A stretch of DNA of 46,700 nt from Paracoccus onchidii (GCF_028294535.1 NZ_JAQBIE010000029.1:1-46700), one strand, 5' to 3'. Positions 8,090-17,652 are shown, numbered from the stretch's first letter. Translations and numbers: made by a program. The notes: generated by a model not told the origin, from the letters alone.

Positions 8090-8250
8090 ATTCGGGAGAA
8101 GCTGGTGAAACGCCGGTGCCGAAGGAGCAGCCGCCCCGGCGAACTCTCAGGCAAAAGGACCGTCTTCCATCAAGACTCTGGAGAGAGGCCGAAAGGCCCG
8201 CCGAAGGGATAACGATCTCAGGCGTCCGCAAGGACAGGGACAGAGGGGGC
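8090..8250 (+). ncRNA. Tandem glycine riboswitch
   Basis: The leader of gcvT holds both glycine aptamers. Aptamer 1 has the conserved CGAAGGAGCAGCC, CTCTCAGGCAAAAGGACCG and GACTCTGGAGAG blocks (8120-8185). Aptamer 2 has CCGAAGGGATAACGATCTCA (8201-8220) and the GGACAGGGACAGAGGGG closing part (8232-8248). In the known class, glycine binding turns on the downstream glycine cleavage operon, and the gene order here fits that. The switch helix to the gcvT ribosome-binding site was not resolved by eye. This element fills most of the 325-base gap between the ABC ATPase gene and gcvT. Confidence 0.95.
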
Positions 8251-8315
8251 ATCGGAGCGCGGAGCTATCCGCAATCACGGTGCCGGTCTGTCCGGCGACA
8301 CACAGAGGAGGCCAC

Positions 8316-9440
8316 ATGGCCGAGGAACTGCGCCGGACCGGTCTGTATGACCTGCATGTCGCCCAAGGGGCGCGCATGGTCCCGTTTGCGGGTTGGGAAA
8401 TGCCCGTCCAATATCCGATGGGCGTCATGGCCGAACATCTGCATACCCGCGACAAGGCCGGCCTGTTCGATGTCAGCCATATGGGGCAGGTGCTGGTCCA
8501 TCCGCTGGACGGCGATCTGGACAGCGCGGGTGCCGCGCTGGAGACCGTGATCGCGGCCGCCGTGCTGGGCCTGCCCGAGGGGCGCCAACGCTACGGCCTG
8601 TTCACCAATGACCGTGGCGGCATTCTGGACGATCTGATGTTTGCCAATCGCGGCGATCACTATCTGCTGGTCGTCAACGCCGCCTGTGCCGAACAGGACA
8701 TCGCCTTTCTGCAAGGCCTGTCGGGGGTCGAGGTCACGCCGGTGACCGATCGCGGGCTGATCGCGCTGCAAGGCCCCAAGGCCGCCGAGGTGCTGGCCCG
8801 CCTGCTGCCCGCCGCCGCCGAGATGCGATTCATGGACAGTCGCAGCCTCGACTGGAACGGTGTCGATCTGTGGCTGTCGCGGTCGGGTTATACCGGCGAG
8901 GATGGTTTCGAGATTTCCGTTCCGAATGATTGTCTGGCCACATTCGCGCAGGCATTGCTGGATCATGATGAGGTCGCCCCGATCGGCCTGGGCGCCCGCG
9001 ACAGCCTGCGGCTGGAAGCAGGAATGCCGCTTTATGGCCATGACATGACCGGTGATGTGACGCCGTCCGCCGCCGGGCTTGGCTGGGCGATTTCAAAGGC
9101 CCGCCGCGCCGATGGCGCACGCAAGGGCGGCTTTCCCGGTGCCGCGACCGTGCTGGCCGAGCTGGCAGATGGCGTCAGCCACACCCGTCGCGGGCTGCGC
9201 CCCGAGGGCCGCGCCCCGATCCGCGAGGGCGTGCAGATCTTTGCCGAAGCCGAAGGTGGTGTGCCGATCGGCGACGTCAGTTCCGGCAGCTTCGGTCCTT
9301 CGGTCGGCGGTCCGATCGCCATGGCCCGCATTCCGGTCGACTTGGCCGATGGCGCCACGGTCTTTGCCGAACTGCGCGGCAAGCGGATGCCCGTCACCGT
9401 CACCGCCCTGCCCTTCATCACCCCAAGCTACAAACGCTGA
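8316..9440 (+). CDS. gcvT: Glycine cleavage system T protein (aminomethyltransferase)
   Basis: The 374-residue T protein takes the aminomethyl group from lipoylated GcvH and, with tetrahydrofolate, releases ammonia and forms 5,10-methylene-THF. Recognisable stretches are RTGLYDLHVAQGARMVPFAG, LFDVSHMGQV, RQRYGLFTNDRGGILDDLM, SRSGYTGEDGFEI and the C-terminal RIPVDLADGATVFAELRGKR. The ATG at 8316 is preceded by GAGGAGGCCAC; the frame extends twelve codons upstream to a GTG, but that falls into the riboswitch region. It is the first gene of gcvTHP and is followed by gcvH after 11 bases. Confidence 0.96.
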   Translation: MAEELRRTGLYDLHVAQGARMVPFAGWEMPVQYPMGVMAEHLHTRDKAGLFDVSHMGQVLVHPLDGDLDSAGAALETVIAAAVLGLPEGRQRYGLFTNDRGGILDDLMFANRGDHYLLVVNAACAEQDIAFLQGLSGVEVTPVTDRGLIALQGPKAAEVLARLLPAAAEMRFMDSRSLDWNGVDLWLSRSGYTGEDGFEISVPNDCLATFAQALLDHDEVAPIGLGARDSLRLEAGMPLYGHDMTGDVTPSAAGLGWAISKARRADGARKGGFPGAATVLAELADGVSHTRRGLRPEGRAPIREGVQIFAEAEGGVPIGDVSSGSFGPSVGGPIAMARIPVDLADGATVFAELRGKRMPVTVTALPFITPSYKR

Positions 9441-9451
9441 GGAGCTTCCCC

Positions 9452-9811
9452 ATGCTGAAATATACCGTCGATCACGAATGGCTGCGCGCCGAGGGCGATG
9501 AGATCGTCGTGGGCATCACCAAACATGCCAGCGAACAGCTGGGCGATGTCGTTTTCATCGAACTGCCCGAAGAGGGCCGCGAGGTCGAGGCCGAGGAAGA
9601 GGTTGTCGTGATCGAGTCGGTCAAGGCCGCCTCCGACATCACCGCCCCCGTGGCCGGCGTCATCACCGCCGTGAACAGCGATCTGGCCGACAACCCGGGC
9701 AATGTGAATGACGACCCGATGACGGCCTGGTTCTTTCGGATCAAACCGGCGTCGCTGGATGTGCTGGACAGCTTCATGGACGAAGCCGCCTATGGCGAGC
9801 TGATCGGCTGA
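9452..9811 (+). CDS. gcvH: Glycine cleavage system H protein
   Basis: This 119-residue lipoyl carrier protein shuttles the aminomethyl intermediate between GcvP, GcvT and the dihydrolipoyl dehydrogenase. The lipoylation motif is [11 protein letters not shown], with Lys58 as the modified residue. The N-terminus [10 protein letters not shown] and the C-terminus AYGELIG are standard. A TGAGGAG ribosome-binding site precedes the ATG. It lies second in gcvTHP. Confidence 0.97.
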   Translation: MLKYTVDHEWLRAEGDEIVVGITKHASEQLGDVVFIELPEEGREVEAEEEVVVIESVKAASDITAPVAGVITAVNSDLADNPGNVNDDPMTAWFFRIKPASLDVLDSFMDEAAYGELIG

Positions 9812-9819
9812 GGCGGTTT

Positions 9820-9840
9820 CCGGGGCCGGCCCGGCCCCGG
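9820..9840 (+). terminator. GC-rich hairpin between gcvH and gcvP
   Basis: CCGGGGCC and GGCCCCGG pair perfectly around a five-base loop. They are followed by GGTCCGGGTATTTGGACAAAG rather than a pure T-run. This could be a partial terminator or an mRNA-processing structure that sets a different gcvP level. The sequence after it resembles an intergenic motif that I recall from many Rhodobacteraceae genomes (see findings). Confidence 0.45.
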
Positions 9841-9862
9841 TCCGGGTATTTGGACAAAGAAG

Positions 9863-9882
9863 AAGGGGCGGCTTGCCCCCTT
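9863..9882 (+). promoter_or_regulatory. Hairpin just before gcvP start
   Basis: AAGGGGC and GCCCCCTT pair around GGCTT with one bulged C, ending directly before the ATG at 9883 and 12 bases before the preferred gcvP ATG at 9895. It contains the only purine-rich ribosome-binding candidate (AAGGGG) and so could mask translation initiation. The effect is inferred. Confidence 0.35.
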
Positions 9883-9894
9883 ATGGATAGCGGC

Positions 9895-12732
9895 ATGACT
9901 TTGTGGACTCCGACCGACTACAACCCCGACGATTTCGCCAATCGCCGCCATATCGGCCCCTCGCCCGCCGAGATGGAGCAGATGCTGGCCGCGGTTGGGG
10001 CCGACAGCCTTGACGCGCTGATCGAGCAGACCGTTCCGAAGGCGATCCGGCAGGCCGACAGCCTTGACTGGCCCGCGCTGTCCGAAGCCGCGCTGCTGGC
10101 CCGGATGGAGCAGGTGGCGAAGAAGAACCGCGTCATGACCAGCCTGATCGGGCAGGGATATTACGGCACCGTCACGCCGCCCGCGATCCAGCGCAACATC
10201 CTGGAAAACCCGGCCTGGTACACAGCCTATACCCCCTATCAGCCCGAAATCGCGCAGGGCCGGCTTGAGGCGCTGCTGAACTTCCAGACGATGGTGGCGG
10301 ATCTGACCGGCCTGCCCGTCGCCAACGCGTCCCTGCTGGACGAGGCGACGGCGGCGGCCGAGGCGATGGCCATGGCGCGGCGTCAGTCGAAATCCAAGGC
10401 CGATGCCTTCTTCGTGGCCCATGACCTGCATCCCCAGACCATTTCCGTGATCGAGACGCGCGCGGCCCCCCTGGGCATCCGCATCGTCACGGGGTCGATC
10501 GACGATCTGCAGGCCGATCAGGTATTCGGCGCGATCTTCCAGTATCCGGGCACCTATGGCCATGTCCGCGACCTGACCCCCGAAATCGAGGCGCTGCACG
10601 CCGCCAAGGCGCTGGCCATCGTGGCGACCGACCTGCTGGCGCTGTGCCTGCTGAAGGAACCGGGCGCGATGGGCGCCGATATCGCCGTGGGCAGCGCGCA
10701 GCGGTTTGGCGTGCCGATGGGCTATGGCGGCCCGCACGCCGCCTTCATGTCCTGCCGGGACGAGCTGAAGCGCGCCATGCCCGGCCGCATCGTGGGCGTC
10801 AGCGTCGACGCGGCGGGGAACCAGGCCTATCGCCTGTCGCTGCAGACCCGCGAACAGCATATCCGCCGTGAAAAGGCCACGTCGAATGTCTGCACGGCGC
10901 AGGCGCTGCTGGCGGTCATGGCCAGCTTTTACGCGGTGTTCCACGGCCCCGTGGGCCTGCGCGCCATCGCACAGCGCGTGCATCTGAACGCGGTCGCCAT
11001 CGCCGACGCGCTGCGCGCCGCCGGGGCCGAGGTTGCGCCCGATGCCTTCTTCGACACCGTGACCGTCAAGGTCGGCGTCGGCCAGCAGGGCATCATGGCG
11101 GCCGCCCGCCATCGCGGCATCAACCTGCGCCGCGTGGGCCGCGACCGCGTGGGCATCAGCGTCGACGAGACCACCGATGCCGGCGTCATCGCCCGCCTGC
11201 TGGACGCCTTCGGGATCGAGGATCAGGCCGCCCGCGCCGACAGCCCCGCCATCCCCGAGGCGCTGCTGCGCGACAGCGACTACCTGACCCATCCGGTCTT
11301 TCACATGAACCGCGCCGAATCCGAGATGATGCGCTATATGCGCCGCCTGTCGGATCGCGACCTGGCGCTGGACCGCGCGATGATCCCGCTTGGCAGCTGC
11401 ACCATGAAGCTGAACGCCGCGGCCGAGATGATGCCCATCACCTGGCCCGAATTCGGCGCGCTGCATCCCTTTGCCCCCACGGATCAGGCCGCCGGTTACC
11501 ACGAGGCGATCACCGACCTGACCCAGAAGCTGTGCCGCATCACCGGCTATGACGCGTTTTCCATGCAGCCCAACAGCGGTGCGCAGGGCGAATATGCGGG
11601 GCTGCTGACGATCCAGGCCTATCACCGCGCCAATGGCGACGATCAGCGCGACATCTGCCTGATCCCGATGTCGGCGCATGGCACAAACCCCGCATCGGCC
11701 CAGATGTGCGGGATGAAGGTCGTGGTGGTGAAATCGGCCCCGAACGGCGATATCGACCTTGAGGATTTCGCGGACAAGGCGGCGAAGGCGGGCGACAAGC
11801 TGGCCGCCGTCATGATTACCTATCCGAGCACGCATGGCGTTTTCGAGGATACGGTGCGCGAGGTCTGCGACATCACGCATGGCCATGGCGGGCAGGTCTA
11901 TATCGACGGGGCCAACATGAACGCGCTGGTCGGGCTGGTGAAACCCGGCGAGATCGGCGGCGATGTCAGCCACCTGAACCTGCACAAGACCTTTGCGATC
12001 CCGCATGGCGGCGGCGGTCCGGGCATGGGCCCTATCGGCGTGAAATCGCACCTGGCGCCCTTCCTGCCCGGCGATCCGCGCACGGGCGACGGCGCGGTCA
12101 GCGCGGCCCCCTATGGCAGCGCCTCGATCCTGCTGATCAGCTGGGCCTATTGCCTGATGATGGGCGGCGAGGGGCTGACGCAGGCGACCCGCGTGGCGAT
12201 CCTGAACGCGAACTATATCGCGTCGCGGCTGGCCGGAGCCTATCCGATCCTGTTCATGGGCAATCGCGGCCGCGTGGCGCATGAATGCATCATCGACACC
12301 CGCCCCTTCGCGGATCATGGCGTGACCGTGGACGACATCGCCAAGCGCCTGATCGACAACGGCTTCCACGCGCCGACGATGAGCTGGCCGGTGGCCGGAA
12401 CGCTGATGGTCGAACCCACGGAATCGGAAACCAAGGCCGAGATCGACCGCTTTGTCGCAGCCATGCTGTCGATCCGGGACGAGATCACCGACGTGGCCGA
12501 GGAACGCATCGCGGTGGAGCAAAGCCCCCTGCGCCATGCCCCCCACACGGTCGAGGATCTGGTCAAGGATTGGGACCGCCCCTATTCGCGCGAACAGGGC
12601 TGCTTTCCGGCGGGGTCGTTCCGCGTGGACAAGTACTGGCCGCCCGTCGGGCGCGTGGACAACGCCTATGGCGACCGCAACCTGATCTGCACCTGCCCGC
12701 CGCTGGACAGCTATGCCGAGGCGGCGGACTAG
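9895..12732 (+). CDS. gcvP: Glycine dehydrogenase (decarboxylating), P protein
   Basis: This fused, full-length P protein (945 residues from the chosen start) decarboxylates glycine with PLP and passes the aminomethyl group to GcvH. N-terminal [11 protein letters not shown], the central [20 protein letters not shown], the PLP-lysine region [19 protein letters not shown] (Lys698) and the C-terminal [15 protein letters not shown] are all present. The frame is open from a TTG at 9850; ATGs at 9883 and 9895 are the realistic starts. I prefer 9895, because the protein then begins MTLWTPTDY, just before the conserved part. It is the last gene of gcvTHP. Confidence 0.95.
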   Translation: MTLWTPTDYNPDDFANRRHIGPSPAEMEQMLAAVGADSLDALIEQTVPKAIRQADSLDWPALSEAALLARMEQVAKKNRVMTSLIGQGYYGTVTPPAIQRNILENPAWYTAYTPYQPEIAQGRLEALLNFQTMVADLTGLPVANASLLDEATAAAEAMAMARRQSKSKADAFFVAHDLHPQTISVIETRAAPLGIRIVTGSIDDLQADQVFGAIFQYPGTYGHVRDLTPEIEALHAAKALAIVATDLLALCLLKEPGAMGADIAVGSAQRFGVPMGYGGPHAAFMSCRDELKRAMPGRIVGVSVDAAGNQAYRLSLQTREQHIRREKATSNVCTAQALLAVMASFYAVFHGPVGLRAIAQRVHLNAVAIADALRAAGAEVAPDAFFDTVTVKVGVGQQGIMAAARHRGINLRRVGRDRVGISVDETTDAGVIARLLDAFGIEDQAARADSPAIPEALLRDSDYLTHPVFHMNRAESEMMRYMRRLSDRDLALDRAMIPLGSCTMKLNAAAEMMPITWPEFGALHPFAPTDQAAGYHEAITDLTQKLCRITGYDAFSMQPNSGAQGEYAGLLTIQAYHRANGDDQRDICLIPMSAHGTNPASAQMCGMKVVVVKSAPNGDIDLEDFADKAAKAGDKLAAVMITYPSTHGVFEDTVREVCDITHGHGGQVYIDGANMNALVGLVKPGEIGGDVSHLNLHKTFAIPHGGGGPGMGPIGVKSHLAPFLPGDPRTGDGAVSAAPYGSASILLISWAYCLMMGGEGLTQATRVAILNANYIASRLAGAYPILFMGNRGRVAHECIIDTRPFADHGVTVDDIAKRLIDNGFHAPTMSWPVAGTLMVEPTESETKAEIDRFVAAMLSIRDEITDVAEERIAVEQSPLRHAPHTVEDLVKDWDRPYSREQGCFPAGSFRVDKYWPPVGRVDNAYGDRNLICTCPPLDSYAEAAD

Positions 12733-12743
12733 GCCCGGACAGG

Positions 12744-13181
12744 ATGCTGTCTGGCAAATTACTCTGCCTTGCCTGTGGGCAACCGGGCCGCATTGCCGGG
12801 GATCAGGTAAATTCTGATCCCCGATGCGACATATGCGGTGCCGGGCTGCTGCCTGCCAAACCGCTATCCATTGATGTTGCGATTCTTGCCAAGGCCGCCA
12901 AACTTGACCAGATTCCCCTTTTGGTGGATTTCTGGGCACCATGGTGTCGCCCCTGTCGCGCAATGGCACCGGATTTCGAAAAGGCCGCCAAGGTGCTGAG
13001 GGGGCGGGCGCGCCTGGTCAAGCTGGATACACAGGCGCATAGTTCTGCGGCGACGCGCTGGAAAATTCGTGGCATTCCGACGCTTGTGCTGTTTCTTGGG
13101 GGGCGCGAAGTTGCAAGGCTTGCCGGAACGCGCAACGCAGCCAGCCTGGTCAGCTTTGTCGAACGGCGCGGCAAGAACTAG
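12744..13181 (+). CDS. trxC: Thioredoxin TrxC-type with N-terminal zinc ribbon
   Basis: The 145-residue protein has an N-terminal zinc ribbon with two CxxC pairs (Cys8/Cys11 and Cys28/Cys31) and a thioredoxin domain with VDFWAPWCRPCRAMAP, the redox pair being Cys68 and Cys71. The cis-proline region is IRGIPTLVLF. This matches thioredoxin 2 (TrxC), a cytosolic disulfide reductase often linked to oxidative stress. The active site reads CRPC, where CGPC is the common form. The ATG at 12744 lies 11 bases after gcvP. Its stop overlaps that of the convergent glycosyltransferase gene in a shared CTAG. Confidence 0.9.
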   Translation: MLSGKLLCLACGQPGRIAGDQVNSDPRCDICGAGLLPAKPLSIDVAILAKAAKLDQIPLLVDFWAPWCRPCRAMAPDFEKAAKVLRGRARLVKLDTQAHSSAATRWKIRGIPTLVLFLGGREVARLAGTRNAASLVSFVERRGKN

Positions 13182-14248
13182 TCGAACAGATCCAGCGTCG
13201 CCAACAGCTCATCGCTGCGCAGATGAAAGATGTCATGGCTGCCTTCGGCCACCAGCAAACCAAAACGCTGGCCCAGACGGTCGCTTTGCTGTTTCAGGGT
13301 GGCTGCCACACGCTCTGGCGGTTGGATGGGAACAATCGCGGCACCTTCCGGCGCAACAGTCAGGCCATGAACCAGATGGCTGCCCTCGACGCCAACAATT
13401 GCCTTGGCGGCGGCGCAGGCGTCGATCAGTTCATCCACACTGACCGAAAGCGGATCAATAACCTTGAAACCTCGTTCTCGCTCTAGCAAAGCTGCGAGTT
13501 CCTGTTCATTGGTCAACAGGCGCTGATCGCCGGCCTGACCGCGCAACAGGAAAACCCCCGGAACAGGTTCTGGTTCGCGCCCCCTGACAAGGGTGTTCCG
13601 CAGGGCACGAGCACGGCCACCCTTGTGGCTGTTATTGGCAAGATCGTCCAGCATCACCAACTCATCGAAATGAATGTCGCCATCCAGATGAATCGGCGCC
13701 ATCCCGATCAGCGTCTCGTATTCGGCCTGATGCGCCCCCGGCATCGAACGCGGCATCGTCGTGACGGGCTGGCCGATCCCGGCCGCCAGATCATAGGCAA
13801 CGCAGGCATCCATAAGCCAACTGCCGAACCAACGATTCGTTGCCCAGGTTTCATACAGGACCCCGCTTGCCCGGCTTTGCGGGCGACGTCCCAATGACAA
13901 GGGGTGCTTGCGCTTGTGCAGATGATACTCGCCGCCATTGTGATAGAGAACGCCGTCGATCAGGTCGACATTCTCAAGACGCCATGCACGTGTCGGCCCC
14001 TCATGGGTCAGACCGGCGCGGGTCAGAGCCTCGATCGTATCTGGCAGGGGCGCGAAAACGGATGCACGTATTCGTTCGACCTGCCCCGGCAAATGAAATG
14101 ACGATTGATATTGCAGCGTCTCTGCAGGGGCCAGTTCCCATGTTTCCACGGCACCATCAAAGAAATCGCGATGCTGCAATCTGGCAATCTTGCGAAACCG
14201 CGCGTTGAACGGTCTGAACAAATCAAGCATCTGATCCGGTGCACCCAT
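13178..14248 (-). CDS. Family 61 (DUF563) glycosyltransferase
   Basis: The 356-residue protein fits the DUF563/GT61 family: the middle contains DIHFDELVMLDDLANNSHKG and VFLLRGQAGDQRLLTNEQEL, and the C-terminal half has AAAKAIVGVEGSHLVHGL. In bacteria such enzymes are usually tied to capsule or other surface polysaccharides. No signal peptide or membrane segment is seen, and no other polysaccharide gene is nearby, so the acceptor is unknown. No clear ribosome-binding site precedes the ATG. It is convergent with trxC and divergent from the ABM gene. Confidence 0.8.
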   Translation of the reverse strand: MGAPDQMLDLFRPFNARFRKIARLQHRDFFDGAVETWELAPAETLQYQSSFHLPGQVERIRASVFAPLPDTIEALTRAGLTHEGPTRAWRLENVDLIDGVLYHNGGEYHLHKRKHPLSLGRRPQSRASGVLYETWATNRWFGSWLMDACVAYDLAAGIGQPVTTMPRSMPGAHQAEYETLIGMAPIHLDGDIHFDELVMLDDLANNSHKGGRARALRNTLVRGREPEPVPGVFLLRGQAGDQRLLTNEQELAALLERERGFKVIDPLSVSVDELIDACAAAKAIVGVEGSHLVHGLTVAPEGAAIVPIQPPERVAATLKQQSDRLGQRFGLLVAEGSHDIFHLRSDELLATLDLFD

Positions 14249-14387
14249 GACGATTTACATCAGACAATTGTCCAGGCTTTGCCCACAATTGGCAATTGAA
14301 ATTTCCTTTAAATGTCATGTTTCCGGTTGCAAGAACGGGTCAGGTCGGGAAACTCGCAACCAAGCAACGAGAACAGCCGAGGTTCCC

Positions 14388-14711
14388 ATGTTCGTTCAGA
14401 TCGTCAGTATTCAGGTCATCCCCGGTCACCGCGATGCGTTCATCGAAGCCTTTCGCATCAATTGCGAGGGAACCGCGCAGGAACCGGGCAACCTGCGCTT
14501 TGACCTGCTGGCAGATCCAGATGACGAAAACAGCTTCACCGTCTACGAGGTCTTCAGCAGCCGCGATGCCTTGCGCCAGCATGGGCAGACCGAACATTAC
14601 CGCCGCTGCATCGAACTGATCACACCAATCACCACCGGACAGCGCAGCAAACGGTATTTTCATCCCGTGATCGTCGAAGATACCGCCCCGTCAGGACGCA
14701 TCCCGGCCTGA
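14388..14711 (+). CDS. ABM-domain (antibiotic biosynthesis monooxygenase-like) protein
   Basis: The 107-residue protein shows the ABM ferredoxin-like fold pattern: IVSIQVIPGHRDAFIEAF, EPGNLRFDLLADPDDENSF, YEVFSSRDALRQHGQTEHY. The family includes LsrG (processing of AI-2 phosphate), quinol monooxygenases and detoxification enzymes, so the substrate is not defined. I chose the ATG at 14388 (GAGG six bases upstream, and similarity begins at once) over longer frames open to 14247. It stands alone between a divergent glycosyltransferase gene and convergent argC. Confidence 0.8.
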   Translation: MFVQIVSIQVIPGHRDAFIEAFRINCEGTAQEPGNLRFDLLADPDDENSFTVYEVFSSRDALRQHGQTEHYRRCIELITPITTGQRSKRYFHPVIVEDTAPSGRIPA

Positions 14712-14744
14712 GACCGGCGCCCGCAGCACCGGTCGTTCAGTCGA

Positions 14745-15662
14745 TCAAAGCCCTTCGGCCTCGTCCGCGTCCAGCATGATATTCATGTTCTGGACCGCTG
14801 CACCCGAAGCGCCTTTGCCAAGGTTGTCCAGAACCGCGAATGCCGTCGCACAGCCGTTTTCTTCGCTTCCACACACGCCAATCTGCAACATGTTGGTTCC
14901 GTTCAATGCGGTCGGAACAATACGCGACCCGACCTGATCGGGCGCGATCATCTGAACGAATTTCTGCCCGTCGTAATGATCGGCCAAAGCCTCGAACAAG
15001 CTGCGAAGATTGCGTTCCTCGTCCAGATGCAACGGCAGCTGAACCACCATACCCTGTGCAAAGCTGCCGACAGAAGGCGAAAACACCGGCTGCGTGGCCA
15101 GCCCCGTATGGGCCATGATTTCGGGAATATGCTTATGCGCCTGGGTCAAGCCATAGAAAAAATGTGCTGGCGCCGACCCATCTTCGTATTCCGCGATCAA
15201 TGCCTTGCCGCCGCCCGTATATCCGCTGACGGCGTTGATCGCGACCAGTTCTTCTTCGTCAATCAACCCCGCTTCGATCAGCGGCGCAATCAAGGCGATG
15301 GCGCCGGTTGCATAACAGCCGGGGTTGCTGACCAGTTGCGCATCGGCGATCTGGTCTCTCATTTCCGATGACAGCTCTGGGAATCCGTAAACCCAGTCGC
15401 CATGCACCCGATGAGCCGAGGACGCATCGATCAGCCGGACATCCAGATCCTGCGTCAGCTCGACCGCTTCACGCGCGGCGGCATCAGGCAGGCAGAGGAT
15501 CGCGATATCGGCCTGGGAAAATGCCTCGCGCCGGGCATCGGCATCTTTTCGGCGTTCCGCAGCGATCTGAATCAGGTTGATATCTTCGCGCGTCGCCAGT
15601 CGCTCGCGGATCTGAAGACCCGTGGTGCCAACTTCGCCGTCGATAAAGATATTAAATGCCAT
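14745..15662 (-). CDS. argC: N-acetyl-gamma-glutamyl-phosphate reductase, type 2
   Basis: This 305-residue enzyme makes N-acetylglutamate semialdehyde with NADPH in arginine biosynthesis. The N-terminal IFIDGEVGTTGLQIRERL is the dinucleotide-binding part, and the catalytic motif is VSNPGCYATG with Cys116. The length and the GEVGTTG start match the shorter type-2 form common in alphaproteobacteria. A GAGAGG ribosome-binding site precedes the ATG. No other arginine genes are adjacent. The DUF779 gene lies upstream in the same direction after a 69-base gap. Confidence 0.95.
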   Translation of the reverse strand: MAFNIFIDGEVGTTGLQIRERLATREDINLIQIAAERRKDADARREAFSQADIAILCLPDAAAREAVELTQDLDVRLIDASSAHRVHGDWVYGFPELSSEMRDQIADAQLVSNPGCYATGAIALIAPLIEAGLIDEEELVAINAVSGYTGGGKALIAEYEDGSAPAHFFYGLTQAHKHIPEIMAHTGLATQPVFSPSVGSFAQGMVVQLPLHLDEERNLRSLFEALADHYDGQKFVQMIAPDQVGSRIVPTALNGTNMLQIGVCGSEENGCATAFAVLDNLGKGASGAAVQNMNIMLDADEAEGL

Positions 15663-15731
15663 GATCGGACCTCTCGTGGAACGCGCCGCTTATAGGTCAA
15701 TCAGTGCATCATAACAATGCGCAGAGCGCGA

Positions 15732-16061
15732 TCAGATCGAACAGATCTCCGAGCGCGTCAGAAAGCGCTTTTCACGCCCATTGTCCAAACTGAACATGCC
15801 GCCGCGACCGTCGACCACATCTATGATCAGATCGGTATGTTTCCATGTCTCGTATTGGCTGGCCGATATATAGAAAGGCATGCCCCCGATCTCGCCGATC
15901 CTGACATCGCGGTCGCTGACCTTGAAGTCATCTTGGGGGTAACACATCGGACTTGACCCGTCACAGCACCCGCCCGATTGGTGAAACAGCACCGGGCCAT
16001 GATCGGCAACGATTTCCTCGATCAGCTTAATCGCCCCATCCGTGGCGGTAACAGTGCTCAT
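15732..16061 (-). CDS. DUF779 family protein
   Basis: The 109-residue protein matches DUF779: FHQSGGCCDGSSPMCYP (a Cys-rich loop), an acidic middle and the C-terminal GREKRFLTRSEICSI. Its function is unknown. The family is very often found next to ExaC/AcoD-type aldehyde dehydrogenases, as here, which suggests a role in aldehyde oxidation or in maturing or protecting the enzyme. It follows the dehydrogenase gene by 64 bases, with a 24-bp hairpin in the gap. GGGAGA precedes the ATG. Confidence 0.85.
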   Translation of the reverse strand: MSTVTATDGAIKLIEEIVADHGPVLFHQSGGCCDGSSPMCYPQDDFKVSDRDVRIGEIGGMPFYISASQYETWKHTDLIIDVVDGRGGMFSLDNGREKRFLTRSEICSI

Positions 16062-16088
16062 GGCGTCGATCTCCCTGACTTGTGCGAA

Positions 16089-16112
16089 GGCACGGCCCGC
16101 GCGGGCCGTGCC
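16089..16112 (-). promoter_or_regulatory. 24-bp perfect palindrome between aldehyde dehydrogenase and DUF779
   Basis: GGCACGGCCCGC and GCGGGCCGTGCC abut with no spacer, giving a very stable RNA hairpin after the dehydrogenase stop. No T-run follows on the minus strand. It probably stabilises the upstream mRNA or attenuates the DUF779 gene. Confidence 0.55.
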
Positions 16113-16125
16113 AAACTGTTGTGGA

Positions 16126-17652
16126 TCAGAAGAAGCCCAGTTTCTTGGGGCTATAGCTGACCAGCATGTTCTTGGTCTGCTGATAGTGGTCCAGCATCAT
16201 GCGGTGGTTTTCGCGCCCGATGCCCGACTGCTTGTAGCCGCCGAAGGCCGCATGGGCCGGATAGGCGTGATAGCAGTTGGTCCAGACTCGGCCCGACTTG
16301 ATCGCACGGCCAAAGCGATAGCAGGTATTCGCATCGCGCGACCAGACGCCCGCGCCAAGCCCGTACAACGTGTCATTGGCGATCGACAGGGCTTCGTCAT
16401 TGTCCTTGAAGGTGGTCACCGACACCACGGGGCCAAAGATTTCCTCCTGGAAGACCCGCATCTTGTTGTGGCCCTTCAGGACGGTCGGCTTGATATAATA
16501 GCCGCTGGACAATTCGCCGCCCAGATCGGCCGCCTCGCCGCCGGTCAGAACCTCGGCACCCTCTTTGCGACCGATGTCGAAATAGGACAGGATCTTTTCC
16601 TTCTGCTCGCTGCTGGCCTGCGCGCCGATCATCGTGGCGCTGTCGCGCGGGTCGCCCTGCACGATGTCCTTCACCCGTTGCAGGGCACGGTCCATGAACC
16701 TGTCATAGATCGATTCGTGGATCAGCGCGCGCGACGGGCAGGTGCAGACCTCGCCCTGGTTCAGCGCGAACATCACGAAGCCCTCGATCGCCTTGTCGAA
16801 ATAATCGTCATCCTCGCGGGCGACATCCTGGAAGAAGATGTTGGGCGATTTGCCCCCCAGTTCCAGCGTCACCGGGATCAGGTTCTCCGACGCGTATTGC
16901 ATGATCAGACGACCGGTGGTGGTTTCCCCAGTAAAGGCGATCTTGGCGATGCGCGGATTGCTGGCCAGCGGCTTGCCGGCCTCCAGGCCGAAGCCGTTCA
17001 CGATGTTCAGAACGCCCGGCGGCAACAGATCCCCGATCAGGTCGATCAGCACCATGATCCCGGCCGGGGTCTGTTCGGCGGGTTTCAGCACCACGCAGTT
17101 GCCGGCGGCCAGTGCCGGGGCCAGCTTCCAGGTCGCCATCAGGATCGGGAAGTTCCACGGAATGATCTGCCCCACCACGCCAAGCGGTTCGTGGAAGTGA
17201 TAGGCGATGGTGTCGTGGTCGATCTCGGAAATTCCGCCTTCCTGCGCGCGCAGGACCCCGGCGAAATAGCGGAAGTGATCGACCGCCAGCGGCAGGTCGG
17301 CGGCCATGGTTTCCCGGATCGGCTTGCCATTGTCCCAGGTCTCGGCGGTGGCCAGCAGTTCCAGGTTGGTTTCGATCCGGTCGGCGATCCGCATCAGGAT
17401 GTTGGACCGCTCGGCCACCGATGTCTGCCCCCATTTGTCCTTGACGGCATGGGCCGCGTCCAGCGCGGCTTCGACATCATCCGCGTTGGATCGGGCGATT
17501 TCGCCGATTTCACCGCCGGTGATCGGGGTTGTGTTGATGAAATACTTGCCTGATTTCGGGGGCATCCATTGCCCGCCGATAAAATTATCGTAACGCTTGG
17601 CAAAGGGCATCACGCCCACACCCTTGAATTCATGTGTCTGGTCGTTGGGCAT
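16126..17652 (-). CDS. exaC: NAD-dependent aldehyde dehydrogenase, ExaC/AcoD type
   Basis: This 508-residue class-3-like aldehyde dehydrogenase has the catalytic pair Glu264 (LELGGKSPN) and Cys303 ([11 protein letters not shown]), NAD-binding [20 protein letters not shown] and the C-terminal [10 protein letters not shown] typical of acetaldehyde dehydrogenases of the ExaC/AcoD group. In PQQ-ethanol oxidisers, ExaC oxidises acetaldehyde to acetate in the cytosol. AGAGGAGG precedes the ATG. It is encoded between a DUF779 gene and an AcoR-like activator, all on the same strand, with a 20-bp palindrome in the 138-base gap upstream. The symbol follows the subgroup; the true substrate range is not proven. 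Confidence 0.9.
   Translation of the reverse strand: MPNDQTHEFKGVGVMPFAKRYDNFIGGQWMPPKSGKYFINTTPITGGEIGEIARSNADDVEAALDAAHAVKDKWGQTSVAERSNILMRIADRIETNLELLATAETWDNGKPIRETMAADLPLAVDHFRYFAGVLRAQEGGISEIDHDTIAYHFHEPLGVVGQIIPWNFPILMATWKLAPALAAGNCVVLKPAEQTPAGIMVLIDLIGDLLPPGVLNIVNGFGLEAGKPLASNPRIAKIAFTGETTTGRLIMQYASENLIPVTLELGGKSPNIFFQDVAREDDDYFDKAIEGFVMFALNQGEVCTCPSRALIHESIYDRFMDRALQRVKDIVQGDPRDSATMIGAQASSEQKEKILSYFDIGRKEGAEVLTGGEAADLGGELSSGYYIKPTVLKGHNKMRVFQEEIFGPVVSVTTFKDNDEALSIANDTLYGLGAGVWSRDANTCYRFGRAIKSGRVWTNCYHAYPAHAAFGGYKQSGIGRENHRMMLDHYQQTKNMLVSYSPKKLGFF

Noticed and set aside
9790..12969. A 1059-codon open frame on the minus strand, antisense to gcvP and trxC
   Set aside because: It runs opposite to a clear gcvP gene and comes from strong GC bias at third codon positions. 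Its translation is rich in His, Arg, Gln and Gly and shows no family motifs.
16042..17553. A 503-codon plus-strand frame antisense to the aldehyde dehydrogenase
   Set aside because: It is a shadow of the dehydrogenase codon bias; there are no motifs or ribosome-binding site, and it overlaps the DUF779 gene start.
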